Part shown: piece after piece, positions 1 through 7,180 of the stretch
Position numbering within the stretch: the first letter of the stretch is position 1
Layout of the letters: the number at the start of each line of letters is the position of its first letter
From: Flavobacterium psychrophilum
GTDB taxonomy: Bacteria; Bacteroidota; Bacteroidia; Flavobacteriales; Flavobacteriaceae
Assembly: GCA_945872245.1 (NCBI GenBank)
Contig: CAMBZB010000055.1
Location: 1-8,113, forward strand
Direction of reading: 5' to 3'
Length of the DNA: 8,113 nucleotides
Made by a program: the position numbers and the translations under genes
Notes under the pieces: model-generated
Seen by the model: the letters and a program-made list of their open reading frames with translations, nothing else
Database searches by the model: none
What the model was told of the DNA's origin: nothing

Positions 1-326
1 AAAAGCTTTACCACTTCACTTCGTGTCGTTTTCATTTGAGCAACAAAATTCTCCATACACTTGATTCGATCCACTACTTTCATAGTTGGCCACAATCCTT
101 GACCATTATTATAAGCAATATCCGCTGCATCTACAGCATTTATGGCTTCTTTTTCTCCCATAAAAGGAATAGTTCCCAGCAAAGTAGATTCGTAATTTTC
201 TGTAGAAGATATTGTTGAATAAACTGGGGAGGTTTTTCCTGACCACTTTTTTAATTCACCATCTACGAGATAAGTATCTTGAATAAGCAAAGATTCTATT
301 TGAAATTCTTGAGGTATTGTATTCAT
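1..326 (-). CDS. gapN: GapN-like aldehyde dehydrogenase (NADP-dependent glyceraldehyde-3-phosphate dehydrogenase), N-terminal fragment
   Basis: This is the first 108 codons of a gene that runs off the left edge; no stop is visible. The start ATG is at 326-324, preceded by A/T-rich sequence with no Shine-Dalgarno, as is usual in this phylum. The protein begins MNTIPQEFQIESLL and shows the N-terminal layout of the aldehyde dehydrogenase superfamily: a short strand region YLVDGELKKW (19-28), then LGTIPFMGEKEAINAVDAAD (50-69), then a helical stretch WPTMKVVDRIKCMENFVAQM (79-98). The wording resembles Bacteroidota proteins annotated as non-phosphorylating GAPDH, which oxidise glyceraldehyde-3-phosphate directly to 3-phosphoglycerate and make NADPH in the cytoplasm. 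The catalytic Cys and Glu and the cofactor site lie outside the window, so the substrate is inferred; another aldehyde dehydrogenase is possible. It is 267 bp from fbp and probably a separate transcript. Confidence 0.65.
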   Translation of the reverse strand, partial: MNTIPQEFQIESLLIQDTYLVDGELKKWSGKTSPVYSTISSTENYESTLLGTIPFMGEKEAINAVDAADIAYNNGQGLWPTMKVVDRIKCMENFVAQMKTTRSEVVKL

Positions 327-349
327 TATAATAAATTATGTTCTTAATT

Positions 350-373
350 AAAAAGTTGGCAAAATAATGCCAA
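350..373 (-). terminator. Weak hairpin plus T-run upstream of the gapN-like gene
   Basis: On the minus strand TTGGCA (373-368) and TGCCAA (361-356) form a perfect 6-bp stem around a 6-nt loop, followed by C and five T (354-350). This is the shape of a short intrinsic terminator. It lies about 220 nt after the fbp stop and only 23 nt before the gapN-like ATG. It could end transcription coming from fbp, act as a leader attenuator, or be an operator. The loop and second arm also contain TTATTTTG (367-360), a 7-of-8 match to the Bacteroidota -7 promoter consensus TAnnTTTG, but no good -33 TTG is seen at the expected spacing. The role is therefore unresolved. Confidence 0.4.
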
Positions 374-593
374 TGTAATAGTTAAACTACTTGTCCTAAA
401 CTCCTAACTTATAGATATTAATAACCAAAATCAATTAAAATATAAGTGGGTTATTGTTCCTATATTTCATTCATAAAATTTTGCATCAATCGAAAAAGAA
501 ATCTACAATTTGAATTACTTATATCGAGAATTAGATCTTCAAATGATGAATAATCCTTTTTTAGCTACAAACACGGTAAGTAATATATTTACT

Positions 594-1601
594 CTATTTA
601 GCCTTATATATAAATTCTTCTACTTTCTTGACCATATTATAGCTTCCGCAAAAGAAAGGAGCTCTCTCATGTAATGCAGTAGGTAAAATTTCCATTATCC
701 TACCAAAACCATCCGAGGCTTTTCCTCCTGCTTGCTCGGCTATATAAGCCATTGGATTACATTCGTACAAAAGTCGTAATTTTCCCTTTGATGATGTAGT
801 GCTGGTAGGGTACATATAAATTCCTCCTCTAATTAAATTTCTATGCATATCAGAAGCTAAACTCCCAATATACCTTGAAGTATATGGACGATCTTCCTCT
901 TCCAATTGGCAATATTTAATATAGTCTTTAACACCTTGTGGGAAATGAACATAATTACCCTCATTTACAGAATAAATAGTACCATCTACTGGAAATTTCA
1001 TTTTTGGATGTGACAAGTAAAATGTCCCAATAGCAGGATTTAAAGTAAATCCGTTTACTCCATAGCCTGTTGTATAAACTATCATGGTCGAAGTCCCGTA
1101 AATTACATAACCTGCTGCAACTTGGTTGATTCCTGGTTGTAAAAAATCTTTTAGTTTAACCGGCGTTCCAACTGGTGTAATCCTTCTATACACAGAAAAG
1201 ATAGTTCCTACGGAAACATTCACGTCAATATTTGAAGAACCATCTAAAGGATCCATCAAAACTACATACTTGCTGTTATTACTTTTGTCACTTCCTTGTA
1301 CAGTAATAAAATCATCATTTTCCTCTGATGCAATTCCGCATACGATTTCACGATTTATGAGAGTTTGGATAAAAATCTCATTGGCATATACATCTAATTT
1401 TTGCTGGTCTTCCCCTTGAATATTTTTCTCGCCTGCAGCAACAATAATATCAACTAATCCCGCTTTGTTTACTTTATAACTTACTACTTTTGCCGCCAAT
1501 CGAATTGAATTGAAAATACGGGATAACTCGCCTGAAGTATATTGAAAATCTTTTTGGTTTTCAATAATAAACTCCCCTAAAGTTTGATTGCTATTCTTCA
1601 T
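594..1601 (-). CDS. fbp: Class I fructose-1,6-bisphosphatase
   Basis: This is a complete 335-residue protein, the usual length for the family. It hydrolyses fructose-1,6-bisphosphate to fructose-6-phosphate plus phosphate, the committed step of gluconeogenesis in the cytoplasm. The diagnostic metal and phosphate site [11 protein letters not shown] is at 116-126 (Asp117, Asp120, Gly121, Ser122), with the acidic ASEEND upstream at 91-96. The later substrate-binding segments are [14 protein letters not shown] (243-256) and [20 protein letters not shown] (274-293). The N terminus starts [12 protein letters not shown], matching the usual short lead into the first helix, so the ATG at 1601 is well placed. 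It follows lutC by 66 bp with no terminator-like hairpin between them, so read-through from the rhamnose/lactate genes is plausible but a separate promoter cannot be excluded. Gluconeogenesis would be needed during growth on rhamnose or lactate, which fits the position. Confidence 0.97.
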   Translation of the reverse strand: MKNSNQTLGEFIIENQKDFQYTSGELSRIFNSIRLAAKVVSYKVNKAGLVDIIVAAGEKNIQGEDQQKLDVYANEIFIQTLINREIVCGIASEENDDFITVQGSDKSNNSKYVVLMDPLDGSSNIDVNVSVGTIFSVYRRITPVGTPVKLKDFLQPGINQVAAGYVIYGTSTMIVYTTGYGVNGFTLNPAIGTFYLSHPKMKFPVDGTIYSVNEGNYVHFPQGVKDYIKYCQLEEEDRPYTSRYIGSLASDMHRNLIRGGIYMYPTSTTSSKGKLRLLYECNPMAYIAEQAGGKASDGFGRIMEILPTALHERAPFFCGSYNMVKKVEEFIYKAK

Positions 1602-1667
1602 TTTGATTTATTAGTAAATATGTTTTTTTTTATCACGACAAGAATACAATCTTTATAATTTCAAAAT

Positions 1668-2255
1668 TTAATCCATAAGAAAAACAACCAAACCCCTTGC
1701 TCCTTGAGCTCCAAGCACTAATGATTGCTCAATGTCGGCGGTTTTAGACGGTCCTGCAATGAAAGTTCCAAAACCATATTCCTGATTCCCGATGCGCTCG
1801 TACGCTTGGTGCATGGTCGCAACAATATCTTTCTTATTCACTACAATTGCCAAATATTGTGGAATAAACACCGAAACGCGTTGTCCTAATATAGCATCCG
1901 TTACCCAAAGTGCAGAGTTTTCGGCAACTCCAAAATGCGCTTTAATTAAAGTAAGCTCAACATCTTCCAAAGTATGTGGGCCCTCATTGAACCAATCTGT
2001 AGCTGCAATTTCGGCCATTTCAGGTATAGTGGTAATCATCCGTTTACCTAACAGATAATTTTTTTTGACATAATCGATTATGGCATCATAATTTTTGACT
2101 TCTACAAAATCGCCTCCAATACTTTTCAAAACTGTTTTGTACTTTTCGAGAATATCAAATGCGTCCAACCCCAAAAAAGTTAGACTAGGCAACTCACTAA
2201 CCGCTGAAGGTTGGTTTTGTTTTATTTTTTCTAAAATACTAGCTCTGCTACTCAT
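1668..2255 (-). CDS. lutC: LutC, lactate utilisation complex subunit (LUD domain)
   Basis: This 195-residue protein is an LUD-domain subunit of the LutABC (YkgEFG-type) L-lactate oxidation system, which converts L-lactate to pyruvate. No cysteine cluster is present, as expected for LutC. The family signatures are in the C-terminal half: ENSALWVTDAILGQRVSVF (112-130), then QYLAIVV (133-139), and the closing FIAGPSKTADIEQSLVLGAQGARGL region (165-189), where GPSKTADIE is the most diagnostic part. Its ATG at 2255 lies inside the end of lutB, with an 8-bp overlap, so the two are very likely translationally coupled. The N terminus (MSSRASILEKIKQNQP) is a typical short LutC lead. In Bacillus subtilis all three Lut proteins are required for lactate growth. 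The precise biochemical role of LutC is less clear than that of A and B. Confidence 0.93.
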   Translation of the reverse strand: MSSRASILEKIKQNQPSAVSELPSLTFLGLDAFDILEKYKTVLKSIGGDFVEVKNYDAIIDYVKKNYLLGKRMITTIPEMAEIAATDWFNEGPHTLEDVELTLIKAHFGVAENSALWVTDAILGQRVSVFIPQYLAIVVNKKDIVATMHQAYERIGNQEYGFGTFIAGPSKTADIEQSLVLGAQGARGLVVFLMD

Positions 2256-3642
2256 TTTTTTTCTCTTTAAACTCTTTTCCGTTTTTCTTATACCATTCTC
2301 TAAATGATGCTGATGGAGGCGCAGGCATTTCTCTTTGTTTTGACCAAGGATTAAGACTATTATTTACCAGAAAAGGAGCGTATTTTATTATGAATCTTCC
2401 AGCTTTTCCGGCTAAATTAAAAATAGTGGCACTCGAGAGAACTATTGCCATTCCTTTCATCGCGATGGTTTTGGTTTTTGGGGTATATCCTTCTTTGACC
2501 AAAACCTGACGCCATTTGTATAATTGTTCGTGAATGTCAATTTTAACGGGACATACATTAGAACAAGAACCACAAAGCGTACTGGCAAATGGTAAATCAG
2601 CATTTTTGCTCATATCGAGATTTGGGGCTAATATGGAACCTATTGGCCCTGCAATTGCACTATGATAACTATGCCCACCGCTTCTTCTATAAACAGGACA
2701 AGTATTCAGGCAAGCTGCACATCGAATGCATTTTAACGAGTTTCTAAAATCCGGCCTTCCTAGTTGGGTAGATCTGCCATTATCAACTATTACGATATGC
2801 ATTTCTTGACCTTCTCTAGGTTTTTTGAAATGACTCGAAAAAGTAGTAATGGGTTGCCCAGTAGCACTTCTGGCCAATAATCTTAGAAAAACACCTAAGT
2901 GTTTGCGTTGTGGAATTATTTTTTCAAATCCCATACTGGCAATATGAACATCGGCAAGATGTACGCCCATATCGGCATTTCCCTCGTTGGTGCAAACCAC
3001 GATCTCACCTGTTTCGGCAATAGCAAAATTGACTCCCGTCAAAGCTACTTTTCGAGTAAGGAAAGTATCTCTCAGATGCAATCGTGCGGCTTCAGTAAGA
3101 TATTGTGGATCGTTGTTTCCTTTTTCGGTTCCAAGATGCTTATGAAAAGTTTCGCTTACATCTTCCTTTTTTAGGTGAATAGCAGGTAAAACGATATGGC
3201 TCGGTGGTTCATTTCGCAGTTGAACGATTCGTTCCCCTAAATCCGAATCGATTACGTCGATTCCCTTTTCTGTTAAATATTCATTCAAATGGCATTCTTC
3301 GGTAAGCATCGATTTGGATTTAACCATTTGCTTTACCTCGTGTTTTTCGATTATCGAATGGACAATTTTATTATGTTCCTCAGCATTAGCTGCCCAATGA
3401 ACAAGTATTCCATTTCTTAGCGCATTCGTTTCAAATTCAATCAAATAAAAATGAATATTCGAAAGCACATTGTTTTTTATCTGAGAGGCGGTTTCCCGAA
3501 GTGTTTCCCACTCCGGAATTTGATGTGACGCTTTATCTCTTTTCTCACGAACCATCCAAAGCGTTTCATCGTGCCAATCTACTCGCTTTTCATCTTTATT
3601 AAAAATGGTGGCGGCTTCGCTATGTACTAAGTTCTTTTTCAT
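2248..3642 (-). CDS. lutB: LutB, iron-sulfur subunit of the L-lactate oxidation complex
   Basis: This 464-residue protein has the normal LutB length. Residues about 60-290 form the LUD domain, including GVNFAIAETGEIVVCTNEGN (203-222). Next comes a ferredoxin-like domain with two 4Fe-4S ligand sets: Cys305, Cys308, Cys311, Cys315 (CxxCxxCxxxCP) and Cys357, Cys360, Cys364 (CxxCxxxCP). The C-terminal tail (about 375-455) matches the region usually found after these clusters in LutB. It is predicted to carry electrons from L-lactate oxidation to pyruvate together with LutA and LutC in the cytoplasm, probably at the membrane face. The start ATG (3642) overlaps the lutA stop by 4 bp (ATGA), and its TAG stop lies inside lutC. 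Both cluster motifs are intact, so the protein should be functional. The N-terminal MKKNLVHSEAATIFNKDEKR is in keeping with the family. Confidence 0.96.
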   Translation of the reverse strand: MKKNLVHSEAATIFNKDEKRVDWHDETLWMVREKRDKASHQIPEWETLRETASQIKNNVLSNIHFYLIEFETNALRNGILVHWAANAEEHNKIVHSIIEKHEVKQMVKSKSMLTEECHLNEYLTEKGIDVIDSDLGERIVQLRNEPPSHIVLPAIHLKKEDVSETFHKHLGTEKGNNDPQYLTEAARLHLRDTFLTRKVALTGVNFAIAETGEIVVCTNEGNADMGVHLADVHIASMGFEKIIPQRKHLGVFLRLLARSATGQPITTFSSHFKKPREGQEMHIVIVDNGRSTQLGRPDFRNSLKCIRCAACLNTCPVYRRSGGHSYHSAIAGPIGSILAPNLDMSKNADLPFASTLCGSCSNVCPVKIDIHEQLYKWRQVLVKEGYTPKTKTIAMKGMAIVLSSATIFNLAGKAGRFIIKYAPFLVNNSLNPWSKQREMPAPPSASFREWYKKNGKEFKEKKNE

Positions 3643-4373
3643 ATCGAGTTTAGTATTTCGGCAATGTGAATCGTTTTGATTGAGCTTTCTTGTCTTTTGA
3701 GAATGCCTTCTAAATGCATTAGGCAGGACATATCGAACCCAGTAATAAATTCTACTTGCTGTTCTTCATGGTCTTTGATACGATCAACTCCCATTTTTAC
3801 AGAAATGGCTTCTTCGGTTACACAGAAGGTTCCGCCAAAACCGCAACATTCGTCTTTTCTTTTCAAAGAAACTAAATCAAGTCCTTTGATTCCGTTTAAT
3901 AATTGTTCCGGTTTGGAGAAAAAAGGAGCATTCAATTCGCTCATTTGCGAAAGCTTCAATCCTCGCTGTCCGTGGCAACTTTGGTGCAAACCCACTCGGT
4001 GAGGAAAGTTTCCTATGATTGCTTCTACTTTTAAAATATCGGTGATAAACTCGGTTAATTCGAAAACTCGTTTTCTCATTTGAGCGACCAATTCTTCGTT
4101 TTTTGCATCATGCAAATGTTCTTTAACATGCAAAACACAACTTCCCGATGGACAAACGATATAATCAAATTCAGCAAAATTAGTTACAAAATTTGCATCA
4201 CAACCCGCTGCCAAATGTTCATATCCGCTATTGGCCATGGGTTGTCCACAACAGGTTTGTTTCATTGGAAAACGGACATCACAACCTAATTTTTGCAGTA
4301 ATTCGTATGTAGCAATAGCCACTTTTGGGTAAAATTGATCCACATAGCACGGTATAAAAAGTCCAATTTTCAT
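3639..4373 (-). CDS. lutA: LutA, cysteine-rich (CCG-domain) subunit of the L-lactate oxidation complex
   Basis: This 244-residue protein has two cysteine-rich CCG domains, the heterodisulfide-reductase-like fold that binds iron-sulfur clusters. Domain one has Cys9 (FIPCYVDQFYP), Cys41-Cys42 (TCCGQP), Cys74 and Cys79 (CPSGSC). Domain two has Cys133 (LHQSCHGQRG), Cys176-Cys177 (ECCGFGGTF) and Cys217 (FDMSCLMH). All expected ligand cysteines are present. With LutB and LutC it oxidises L-lactate to pyruvate. The start ATG is a single base after the rhaB stop and the gene overlaps lutB by 4 bp, so lutABC belong to the same transcription unit as the rhamnose genes. That placement argues that its lactate comes from rhamnose-derived L-lactaldehyde. 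A related CCG-domain protein such as a glycolate oxidase subunit is unlikely, because the neighbours are a clear LutB and LutC. Confidence 0.95.
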   Translation of the reverse strand: MKIGLFIPCYVDQFYPKVAIATYELLQKLGCDVRFPMKQTCCGQPMANSGYEHLAAGCDANFVTNFAEFDYIVCPSGSCVLHVKEHLHDAKNEELVAQMRKRVFELTEFITDILKVEAIIGNFPHRVGLHQSCHGQRGLKLSQMSELNAPFFSKPEQLLNGIKGLDLVSLKRKDECCGFGGTFCVTEEAISVKMGVDRIKDHEEQQVEFITGFDMSCLMHLEGILKRQESSIKTIHIAEILNSI

Positions 4374-4374
4374 C

Positions 4375-5730
4375 TTAGTGTTTATAAAATTTTAAATCAA
4401 TCAAATCATTAGGGATTGGTTTCGAATTCCAATTTTTATGTATGGCTAAAGCAGCTCCCAAAGCACTGGCTTGCGCCATTGAAGCGGCATAAACCTCCAT
4501 ATCTGGGAAATTTTCTGCCAACAAATTCATAAAAATAGAGTTTTTACTAAAACCACCATCCACAAAAAGTTTCTTGACTGGACTGTTGTGTATTACCAAT
4601 CGAGTAGAAAGAATTTGCTGTCCTACAATGTCGAGCATTAATTGATGATATGCCATTTCGTAAGTTTCAAAATCTACCAAGTTTCTTTTTTCAAAAAGAG
4701 ATTCTCGGACAATTTCATGACTGTCATTTTTGGAAGGTTTCTTGCCTTTTTCTTGTAATCGGGCAATGATAACCTTGTCGTAAATAACTTCTTTGATTGT
4801 GTCGAATGGCAATCCAAAATGAAGTGCTATTTTTTTGGCTTGAACTTCATGCTCATTGCCACTGAACAATCGAGCAGCTTTTACAGGTTTTTGTTTGTAT
4901 TGCAAATAACACAAACAATCATGTTGCAATTCTTCAAAAGTAAGTGGTATCTTGTTGAACGGATTTAGAGAAATACTCCAAGTTCCTGTTGACAACAACA
5001 CAAAAGGCTCTGTAAAATTGATAATATATGGAATAATTGCCGATGAACTATCATGCAATCCTCCACCAACAGCAACACTACCAGCTATTTCTATAGTGTT
5101 TTCAGCATCTAATAAAGGCGGAATCTTAGCAGAAATAATCTCTTTTTTAATCCATTTGTGATACTTCATCTTCTTAAAATTCCAAAGATTAGTATGACAT
5201 CCGATACTTGTAATATCGGAAAAATAGTGTCCTGTTAACAATGAGCTCAGATACTGTGGCAAATGCAAACAATATTTTACTTTAAAAAATACATCTGGAT
5301 TTTCCTGCTTTAAACGGTAAATTTGCATCCCGGAATTCAAGCTCATTAACACAGGAGAAGCTGTTTTAATAGCGAATTTTTCTTCCCCTTTATATTTTTT
5401 ATAAAACTCCCTTCTTAAAACTTCAGGATAACTTTTAAGATAATTATATAAAGGTGTTAAAGGATTTCCTTCTTCATCTACATAAACGAAGCTAGCTCCA
5501 TAAGTGCTGAAATTAATGGCCTTCAAAGTATATTCTTTTAGTACTTCTATTTCAGACAATCTATAAATTATCCAATTTTTAAGTTCAATAATATTTTCGC
5601 AAGGAAAATCATCTTCGTCAACGGTTTCCTCTAAATTAACGGTTTTCTCCCAAACAATTTGATAATTCTCATTAAAAAGAAAAACTTTTTTGTTAGTTTT
5701 CCCAATATCAAAAATAGCAACTACATTCAT
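4375..5730 (-). CDS. rhaB: L-rhamnulokinase (FGGY carbohydrate kinase family)
   Basis: This 451-residue FGGY-family sugar kinase is predicted to phosphorylate L-rhamnulose to L-rhamnulose-1-phosphate with ATP. The N-terminal phosphate-binding motif is FDIGKTNKKVFLF (7-19). The catalytic-base region is VGGGLHDSSSA (221-231), with Asp227 as the likely base. The second ATPase-fold phosphate segment is LLSTGTWSISL (245-255), and the adenosine-binding segment is LFVDGGFSKNSIF (388-400), followed by ASALGAALAI (421-430). It is a little shorter than the Escherichia coli RhaB (about 489). FGGY sequence alone does not fix the sugar; the assignment to rhamnulose comes from its place 10 bp after rhaI and in the same cluster as the RhaEW dehydrogenase domain. 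Fuculokinase or xylulokinase activity would be the alternatives. lutA begins 1 bp after its stop. Confidence 0.88.
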   Translation of the reverse strand: MNVVAIFDIGKTNKKVFLFNENYQIVWEKTVNLEETVDEDDFPCENIIELKNWIIYRLSEIEVLKEYTLKAINFSTYGASFVYVDEEGNPLTPLYNYLKSYPEVLRREFYKKYKGEEKFAIKTASPVLMSLNSGMQIYRLKQENPDVFFKVKYCLHLPQYLSSLLTGHYFSDITSIGCHTNLWNFKKMKYHKWIKKEIISAKIPPLLDAENTIEIAGSVAVGGGLHDSSSAIIPYIINFTEPFVLLSTGTWSISLNPFNKIPLTFEELQHDCLCYLQYKQKPVKAARLFSGNEHEVQAKKIALHFGLPFDTIKEVIYDKVIIARLQEKGKKPSKNDSHEIVRESLFEKRNLVDFETYEMAYHQLMLDIVGQQILSTRLVIHNSPVKKLFVDGGFSKNSIFMNLLAENFPDMEVYAASMAQASALGAALAIHKNWNSKPIPNDLIDLKFYKH

Positions 5731-5740
5731 TTTTTATTTT

Positions 5741-7015
5741 TTATAATCCTGTTGCTACCGTTTTGAATCCTCTTTCAGTGATTAACCCTTTTCTTACTGC
5801 AAAATCTCGGTATAATCCTATTGGATTTAATGCTGCTCCTGAACGCAAACGTGCTTCGGCAACCAAGGCGCGAACATCGGTACGAAAAGCATTTTGCAAA
5901 ATTTCTTGACCAGTCACCACATCATTTTCATTCTGGGCAATTTCTAACGCTTTTCTGTCTACAGAAAGCGCTTGTGCATAGGCCACCATAATCGCTTCGA
6001 CGGATTGCAACAAGTCTTCCATAGGGTCTTTAACGTTATGAGAAGCATCAATCATCCATCCTAAATCTTTGGCATGATTCATTCCTCTAGCATCCATTCC
6101 TTCTACCAATTCATTAAAAATCAAGAATAATTGGTAAGGTTTCAAAGCTCCAGCAGTTAAATCATCATCACCATATTTAGAATCATTGAAGTGAAAACCA
6201 CCTAATTTTTCATCCATAAGCAATAAAGAAACAATTTGCTCGATGTTAGCATTTGGCAAATGATGCCCTAAATCAACTAAAGTAAGTGCTTTATCTCCTA
6301 ATTTTTTTACATAAGAATAGGATTGTCCCCAGTCTGCTACTGTAGTGGAGTAGAAGTTAGGCTCAGCGCATTTGTATTCTAAAAATAGTTTCCAATTTGA
6401 TGGTAGTGTAGCGTATATTTCTTCTAAACTTTCTAAAGTGTTTTGGTAGGCTTTCCGGAAATTTAATTGTCCCGGAAAACAAGAACCATCTGCCAACCAA
6501 ACCGTTAATGATTCTGAACCCAAAGCAATCCCTTGTTGAATAACTTCGATATTGTGAGCTATAGCTTGTTTACGAACTGCTTTATTTACATTTTGCAAGG
6601 AACCGTATTTGTACGAGTATTCTTGACTCGCTTGATCTTGAAATGTATTTGAATTAACGGCGTCAAATTTTAAATGGTGTTGTGCAGCCAATGATTTAAT
6701 TGCAGTGTAATCCGTTGGGATATCCCAAGGAATGTGCAGCGAAATGGCACCAGAAGAATTATTTAAGGCGTGTAACAAACCTACATCCTCAATTTTTTCT
6801 TCTAATGAACGAGGTTCTCCACCTCCTGGAAAACGACCAAAACGAGTCCCTCCTGTCCCTAAAGCCCAAGATGGAATGGCGATTTGAAAATCGATTAGTT
6901 TTTGAATAATACTTTCGCTTTCAGCAATTTCTGATGCTGTGAAAACTAATTTATTTTTATGAGATTTGATTAAATCATCATTATGTGAGGCTATTTTGTT
7001 GGAATCAATTAACAT
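5741..7015 (-). CDS. rhaI: L-rhamnose isomerase (RhaI type)
   Basis: This 424-residue sugar isomerase interconverts L-rhamnose and L-rhamnulose, using a TIM-barrel fold and divalent metals. I place the start at the ATG at 7015 (MLIDSNKIASHNDDL); the frame stays open to an ATG at 7156, but that extension would run through the terminator hairpin and looks non-coding. The diagnostic segment SWALGTGGTRFGRFPGGGEPR spans 49-69. Residues lining the active site are in place: His94, Trp97, Trp173, Glu213, Asp248, His251, His275, Asp283, Asp285 and Asp323. From memory these match, with a near-constant offset, the metal and substrate residues of the Pseudomonas stutzeri enzyme, whose family differs from the E. 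coli RhaA type. That enzyme is known to accept several aldoses, so some substrate breadth is possible. It is followed by rhaB at 10 bp. Confidence 0.94.
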   Translation of the reverse strand: MLIDSNKIASHNDDLIKSHKNKLVFTASEIAESESIIQKLIDFQIAIPSWALGTGGTRFGRFPGGGEPRSLEEKIEDVGLLHALNNSSGAISLHIPWDIPTDYTAIKSLAAQHHLKFDAVNSNTFQDQASQEYSYKYGSLQNVNKAVRKQAIAHNIEVIQQGIALGSESLTVWLADGSCFPGQLNFRKAYQNTLESLEEIYATLPSNWKLFLEYKCAEPNFYSTTVADWGQSYSYVKKLGDKALTLVDLGHHLPNANIEQIVSLLLMDEKLGGFHFNDSKYGDDDLTAGALKPYQLFLIFNELVEGMDARGMNHAKDLGWMIDASHNVKDPMEDLLQSVEAIMVAYAQALSVDRKALEIAQNENDVVTGQEILQNAFRTDVRALVAEARLRSGAALNPIGLYRDFAVRKGLITERGFKTVATGL

Positions 7016-7115
7016 AGTATTTTTGTGTAAACTTAAAAAAAACTTATTTTTAAATGTGCTTATGACTTGGATTTTAAAAGTGATTTTTTTAGTTCCATAA
7101 ACATTTCTATTTAAG
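7016..7115 (-). promoter_or_regulatory. Probable rhaI promoter/leader region
   Basis: About 100 bp of very AT-rich sequence separate the terminator T-run from the rhaI ATG. If the terminator works, rhaI and everything after it need a promoter here. On the minus strand TAAGTTTT (7046-7039) matches 7 of 8 positions of the Bacteroidota -7 consensus TAnnTTTG and would give a leader of roughly 17 nt, but I see no convincing -33 TTG upstream. A second TAAGTTTA at 7035-7028 is too close to the ATG. No clear operator palindrome is visible. The region is inferred from context more than from its own sequence. Confidence 0.3.
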
Positions 7116-7148
7116 AAAAATCTAACGTCCGATTTATCGGACGTTAGA
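7116..7148 (-). terminator. Intrinsic terminator between rhaEW and rhaI
   Basis: TCTAACGTCCG and CGGACGTTAGA (7121-7131 and 7138-7148) form a perfect 11-bp stem; the loop is 6 nt and can close by one more A-T pair. On the minus strand the hairpin is followed directly by five T (7120-7116) and then CTTAAAT, the classic Rho-independent arrangement. On the plus strand it is followed by A, so it works in one direction only, that of the genes. It sits 32 bp after the rhaEW stop. The GC-containing stem stands out in otherwise AT-rich intergenic DNA. It may stop transcription fully or partly between rhaEW and rhaI. Confidence 0.82.
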
Positions 7149-7180
7149 AAAATCAACGTAAACTAACCAAAGTAAAAAAA

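Noticed and set aside
36..218. 60-codon plus-strand open frame at the left edge
   Set aside because: It overlaps the GapN-like gene on the opposite strand, which has a clear family match.
508..544. Inverted repeat ATTTGAA / TTCAAAT with a 23-nt spacer
   Set aside because: Arms of 7 A/T-rich bases with a long spacer are expected by chance in this spacer, and no T-run or promoter element accompanies them.
579..593. Palindrome-like AGTAATATATTTACT directly after the fbp stop
   Set aside because: The arms are only 5 bp of A/T-rich sequence with no T-run following on the minus strand, so it is not a credible terminator and could be chance.
1126..1419. 97-codon plus-strand open frame inside fbp
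   Set aside because: It is antisense to the most conserved part of fbp, including the metal-site motif, and has no recognisable protein features.
1602..1667. Possible terminator or promoter between lutC and fbp
   Set aside because: No stable stem is visible, the homopolymer run reads as A rather than T on the coding strand, and no match to the TAnnTTTG element with proper spacing was found.
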